Shown piece after piece: positions 13,829 through 17,276 of a stretch of DNA of 17,276 nucleotides. The DNA is taken from NCBI GenBank assembly GCA_026388595.1, contig JAPLJM010000075.1:1-17276 (forward strand), in the 5' to 3' direction. Below the pieces are notes generated by a model. That model ran no database searches. It saw only the letters and a list, made by a program, of their open reading frames with translations, and had not been told where the DNA came from. The first letter of the stretch is position 1. Each line of letters begins with the position of its first letter. This stretch comes from Deltaproteobacteria bacterium. GTDB lineage: Bacteria > Desulfobacterota > Syntrophia > Syntrophales > Fen-1087. The translations under genes and the position numbers were made by a program.

Positions 13829-15343
13829 ATGAAAATCGATTTTAAAAAGGCGAAACTGACAGAATATCCTGCGGAAGCCATGGTGGTGACGCATTTTGAA
13901 GACAGCGCCTCTCCGGAAGGCGCCGCCCGGCTTTTAGATAAGGCTGTCGGGGGGCTCATGACGGATATTATCGAAAGCGGCGACTTTCAGGGAAAGCTCT
14001 ATCAGCTTGCCGTGCTCTATACAAAGGGCTTGGTTCCGGCAAAGCGGATCATCCTGGCGGGGCTCGGCGAGAAGAAGAAATTTGATCTTGAAAAGCTGCG
14101 GGGCGTCTATGCAAAGGCAGCCCAACAAGTTCGTGCACTTGGCCTGAAAGAATTTACTTTTTTTATGGACGGGGATGACAACCGGCAAACAACCAAAGAG
14201 ACGACTGAGGCAGCACTGGAAGGGGCCATCCTGGGACTTTATCAGTTTACATCCTATAAAACCCTGGAGTGCGATAAGATAAAAACCATAGAACGGATAA
14301 CGGTTCTGGCTGACAGGGACGACGCATTGGAGGACATCCATGCAGCGGCCGCAGCGGCTGAAATCATTGCGCGTGCAGTACATTTTGCCCGTGATCTTGT
14401 TTCGACGCCGGGTAATGCAATGACACCCTCTGACATGGTGCAGGCAGCACGCAGGATCGCAAAAAAGAAGCGGGTGAGACTGAAAGTTCTTGATGTGGCG
14501 CAAATGAAGACGTTAGGGATGCATGCCCTCCTGGGGGTGGCCAGAGGCAGTGACGAACCGGCAAAATTCATTATTCTGGAATATCGGGGGGCAAAACGGA
14601 ACGAGCCTCCCATTGTTCTCGTAGGTAAGGGACTCACCTTCGACAGTGGCGGCATCTCCATAAAACCTTCTGAAAATATGGGAGAAATGAAATCTGACAT
14701 GGCCGGCGGGGCGGCCGTGATGGGAGCGATCATGGCTGCTGCTGATCTGCAGATCCCGCTGAATGTTGTGGGACTGGTTCCGGCCACGGAGAATCTTCCC
14801 GGCGGCAGTGCCTATAAACCCGGAGACATCCTCACGTCGCTCTCGGGACAGACGATTGAGGTTGTTAATACGGATGCTGAAGGGCGTTTGATTCTGGCGG
14901 ACGCCCTGACCTACGCCCAGCGTTTCAGGCCGGTCGTCGTCATTGATCTGGCCACCCTGACCGGCGCCTGTAAGATCGCCCTGGGCGATCATGTGATCGG
15001 CATGCTGGGCAATAATGCACCCCTGAAGGAAGAAATCAGGATGGCAGGGGATCAGACAGGGGAACGGGTTTGGGAACTTCCGCTTTGGGAGGACTATCAC
15101 GATCTGATCAAAAGCGACGTTGCTGATTTTAAGAATGCCGGCAGCAGGGTAGGGGGTGCGATCACGGCAGCCGCTTTCCTCAGTCATTTTGTAGGCGCCT
15201 ATCCCTGGGTTCACCTTGATATCGCCGGTCCTGCGTGGCTGACAAAAGATAAACCTTACGTGCCGAAGGGGGCTTCCGGTACCGGTGTCCGATTGATGGT
15301 TCAGTTCCTCAGAAACTGGAAAAGAGATGCCTCCCATCCTTGA
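13829..15343 (+). CDS. pepA: Leucyl aminopeptidase (M17 family, PepA)
   Basis: A cytoplasmic two-metal aminopeptidase that removes N-terminal residues from peptides; E. coli PepA also binds DNA as a recombination co-factor. The 504-residue product has the M17 N-terminal domain (about 1-170) and the catalytic domain. Metal and catalytic residues are all present: Lys267 and Asp272 in VGKGLTFDSGG, Lys279, Asp290 in MKSDMAGGAA, and Asp349, Glu351 and Arg353 in the signature NTDAEGRLILADAL (347-360). These align with Lys270, Asp275, Lys282, Asp293, Asp352, Glu354 and Arg356 of E. coli. The start at ATG 13829 has GAGGTG 6-7 nt upstream. The 3' end overlaps the DppD-like gene by 17 nt, so peptide hydrolysis and peptide import appear co-expressed. 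Confidence 0.95.
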   Translation: MKIDFKKAKLTEYPAEAMVVTHFEDSASPEGAARLLDKAVGGLMTDIIESGDFQGKLYQLAVLYTKGLVPAKRIILAGLGEKKKFDLEKLRGVYAKAAQQVRALGLKEFTFFMDGDDNRQTTKETTEAALEGAILGLYQFTSYKTLECDKIKTIERITVLADRDDALEDIHAAAAAAEIIARAVHFARDLVSTPGNAMTPSDMVQAARRIAKKKRVRLKVLDVAQMKTLGMHALLGVARGSDEPAKFIILEYRGAKRNEPPIVLVGKGLTFDSGGISIKPSENMGEMKSDMAGGAAVMGAIMAAADLQIPLNVVGLVPATENLPGGSAYKPGDILTSLSGQTIEVVNTDAEGRLILADALTYAQRFRPVVVIDLATLTGACKIALGDHVIGMLGNNAPLKEEIRMAGDQTGERVWELPLWEDYHDLIKSDVADFKNAGSRVGGAITAAAFLSHFVGAYPWVHLDIAGPAWLTKDKPYVPKGASGTGVRLMVQFLRNWKRDASHP

Positions 15344-16301
15344 AATTAAAAATCTCAAGACGCATTTTTCAACGGCGAAGGGAACCGTCAGAGCGGTGGA
15401 CGGTGTCGATATCGCACTCAATGCAGGCGATACCTTAGGGATCGTCGGGGAGTCCGGTTGCGGTAAAACGGTCCTGGCGCTGAGTATCCTGAGGCTGATT
15501 CCCATCCCGCCCGGTCGGATCGTATCCGGACAGGTCCTTTTTGAGGGCCGCGACCTGCTGCAGCTCAGGCCGGACGAAATGCGGCAGGTCCGGGGGCGTG
15601 ATATCTCCATGGTTTTCCAGGAACCCATGACCTCGCTTAATCCTGTCTTCAAGATCGGAGAACAGATTGGTGAGGGGATCCGGTTGCATCAGCACCTGGA
15701 CCGCCGGGAGGCTTGGCAACTCGCCATTGACATGCTCCGTCTTGTCGGGATCCCCGCTCCCGAAGTCCGCGCACGTGATTATCCTCACCAGATGAGCGGT
15801 GGTATGCGCCAGCGTGTGATGATCGCCATGGCCATGGCCTGCAACCCGCGTCTGATGCTGGCCGACGAACCGACAACGGCGCTTGACGTGACGATTCAGG
15901 CGCAGATCATCGATCTCATCACTCATCTCAAATCCGAGAAGGGAACCTCGGTGATCCTGGTGACGCACGACCTGGGGGTGATTGCAGAGGCCGCCCAATG
16001 GGTAGCGGTGATGTACGCCGGTCAGATCGTGGAACATTGCGCCGTTTCAGCGCTTTTTGATCAGCCGCTACATCCTTATACAATCGGCCTGATGTTATCC
16101 ATTCCGAGAATGGATAGGAAAAAAGGGGAACAGAATCGATTAGCGGTTATTCCCGGGTCCATCCCGCCGCTTTATAATCTTCCCGTTGGGTGTAGTTTTC
16201 AGGATCGCTGTCGAGATGTGATGACCATTTGCCGGCAACGTCATCCGGAATTGACGGCGCCGGTTCTTAATCGCCAGGTTCGTTGCTGGAAATATGGATA
16301 A
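15327..16301 (+). CDS. dppD: Di/oligopeptide ABC transporter ATP-binding protein, DppD/OppD-like
   Basis: One of the two ATPases that power a peptide/nickel-type (PepT) importer at the cytoplasmic face of the membrane. The 324-residue protein shows Walker A GESGCGKT at 41-48, Q-loop Gln98 in VFQEP, the ABC signature MSGGMRQR at 156-163, Walker B LMLADE at 176-181 with catalytic Glu181, and switch His214 in VTHDLGV. The C-terminal extension typical of the family has Cys residues in GCSFQDRC, TIC and VRC; in a related DppD structure such cysteines hold a [4Fe-4S] cluster. ATG 15327 lies within the last bases of pepA, with GGAAAAGAG upstream. The substrate (dipeptide, oligopeptide or another) cannot be told from the ATPase alone. 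Confidence 0.92.
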   Translation: MPPILEIKNLKTHFSTAKGTVRAVDGVDIALNAGDTLGIVGESGCGKTVLALSILRLIPIPPGRIVSGQVLFEGRDLLQLRPDEMRQVRGRDISMVFQEPMTSLNPVFKIGEQIGEGIRLHQHLDRREAWQLAIDMLRLVGIPAPEVRARDYPHQMSGGMRQRVMIAMAMACNPRLMLADEPTTALDVTIQAQIIDLITHLKSEKGTSVILVTHDLGVIAEAAQWVAVMYAGQIVEHCAVSALFDQPLHPYTIGLMLSIPRMDRKKGEQNRLAVIPGSIPPLYNLPVGCSFQDRCRDVMTICRQRHPELTAPVLNRQVRCWKYG

Positions 16302-17276
16302 CATGATCTCTCCGGTTTTAATGGAAATTGTTAGTGTCAAAAGGTATTTTCCCGTTCGAGGCGGGATCTTGCTGCGTCAAAACAGCGTGGTTAAGGCTGT
16401 GGATGGCGTTTCCCTGTCCATCCATGAGGGTGAAACCCTTGCCTTGGTTGGAGAAAGCGGTTGCGGCAAATCCACCCTCGGGCGACTGATGGTCAGATTG
16501 GATACGCCCACCGCGGGGACAGTCCTGTTTGCCGGGGAAAATGTCCAGACTTATGCAGGGAAGTCCTTAAAAAATTATCGCAAGCAGGTTCAACTCATCT
16601 TTCAGGATCCCTATGCTTCACTCAATCCCCGCCGGTCTGCAGGTTATATTATCGAGGAGCCATTGATCATTCATGAATCAACTTCGGCAAGGGAGCGAAG
16701 GCTAAGCGTTGCCGAATTGATGAAGACTGTTGGGCTTAGTGAGGAACAGATGCGTCGCTATCCCCATGAGTTCAGTGGTGGGCAGCGCCAGCGAATTGGC
16801 ATTGCCCGTGCCATTGCCCTGAAGCCGAAGCTCATTGTGGCGGATGAGCCGGTATCGGCCCTCGATGTCTCCATCCAGGCCCAGATATTAAACCTGCTCA
16901 AGGATCTTCAGGTGCAGTTTGGCTTGACCTATCTTTTCATTACCCATGACCTTAGTGTGGTTCATTATTTGAGCGACCGGGTGGCAGTGATGTACCTTGG
17001 TAAAATTGTTGAGCTGGCCGGAAATGACGATCTGTTTGAGAATCCCCTTCACCCCTATACGCAGGCGCTCCTGTCGGCGGTGCCTGTAACCGGACCGCAG
17101 AGGTTCAGGGACCGAATCATCCTGACCGGGGACATCCCCAGCCCGCTCGATCCCCCTTTGGGATGTGCCTTTCATCCCAGATGTCCTTACCGGTTCGATC
17201 CCTGTGACAAGATTGAGCCATGCCTTGAAAATCAGGATCAGAACCGGCAAGTCGCCTGTCATATGATCAAGTCGGC
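16294..17276 (+). CDS. dppF: Di/oligopeptide ABC transporter ATP-binding protein, DppF/OppF-like, runs off window
   Basis: The partner ATPase of the DppD-like protein. The frame is open from 16294 to the window end (about 327 codons), so only the last few residues and the stop are missing. Walker A GESGCGKS is at 53-60, the ABC signature FSGGQRQR starts at 160, and Walker B LIVADE is at 180-185, followed by PVSALDVSIQ. The C-terminal family extension has the cysteine pattern GCAFHPRC, DPC and VAC. Three in-frame ATGs (16294, 16303, 16321) could start it; 16294 overlaps the dppD-like stop by 8 nt and is chosen for coupling, but none has a strong ribosome binding site. DppD and DppF form a heterodimer with two permeases, which are not in this window and may follow. 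Confidence 0.92.
   Translation, partial: MDNMISPVLMEIVSVKRYFPVRGGILLRQNSVVKAVDGVSLSIHEGETLALVGESGCGKSTLGRLMVRLDTPTAGTVLFAGENVQTYAGKSLKNYRKQVQLIFQDPYASLNPRRSAGYIIEEPLIIHESTSARERRLSVAELMKTVGLSEEQMRRYPHEFSGGQRQRIGIARAIALKPKLIVADEPVSALDVSIQAQILNLLKDLQVQFGLTYLFITHDLSVVHYLSDRVAVMYLGKIVELAGNDDLFENPLHPYTQALLSAVPVTGPQRFRDRIILTGDIPSPLDPPLGCAFHPRCPYRFDPCDKIEPCLENQDQNRQVACHMIKS

Noticed and set aside
16461..16676. 71-codon frame within the DppF-like gene
   Set aside because: It is out of frame with the conserved Walker A and signature motifs, so it is a shadow frame.

Overview
The window is a gene-dense, almost entirely single-strand (+) stretch of core metabolic chromosome. The order hslU-argB-argD-argF-argG-argH-lipoprotein-lysA-dapA-dapB is the kind of arrangement I associate with Deltaproteobacteria (Desulfobacterota, for example Syntrophales or Geobacter-like lineages). 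That assignment is inferred from gene order and protein style, not from a database match. I see no phage, transposase, CRISPR array or defence genes, and no clearly undescribed system.

Region 1 (1-6089): the 3' end of hslU (ATPase of the HslUV protease) is followed by five arginine genes, argB, argD, argF, argG and argH. They cover the route from N-acetylglutamate to arginine except the ArgC and ArgJ/ArgE/ArgA steps. Most junctions are tight (19, -4, 18 and 5 nt); the exception is a 71-nt gap between argB and argD.

Region 2 (6082-9753): a small lipoprotein with a fibronectin-III-like domain is overlapped with argH on one side and lysA on the other. Then come lysA, dapA and dapB, three enzymes of the diaminopimelate/lysine pathway. 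A roughly 125-bp imperfect palindrome separates dapA from dapB and is the most unusual non-coding structure here.

Region 3 (9767-12707): folK (folate), a small membrane-anchored cysteine-rich protein, a small-type transaldolase, pgsA (phosphatidylglycerol phosphate synthesis) and an alpha/beta hydrolase.

Region 4 (12751-13006): a self-contained tRNA unit with a sigma-70-like promoter, tRNA-Gly(GCC), tRNA-Cys(GCA) and a rho-independent terminator.

Region 5 (13083-17276): a family 2 glycosyltransferase, the leucyl aminopeptidase PepA, and two ATPase subunits of a di/oligopeptide ABC transporter (DppD-like and DppF-like). The second ATPase runs off the window end. PepA and the transporter ATPases together suggest peptide uptake coupled to cytoplasmic hydrolysis; the permease and binding-protein genes are not in view.

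The points most worth checking are the dapA-dapB palindrome, the lipoprotein and cysteine-rich small protein of unknown role, and the active-site residues that make the aldolase-family enzyme a transaldolase rather than a fructose-6-phosphate aldolase.
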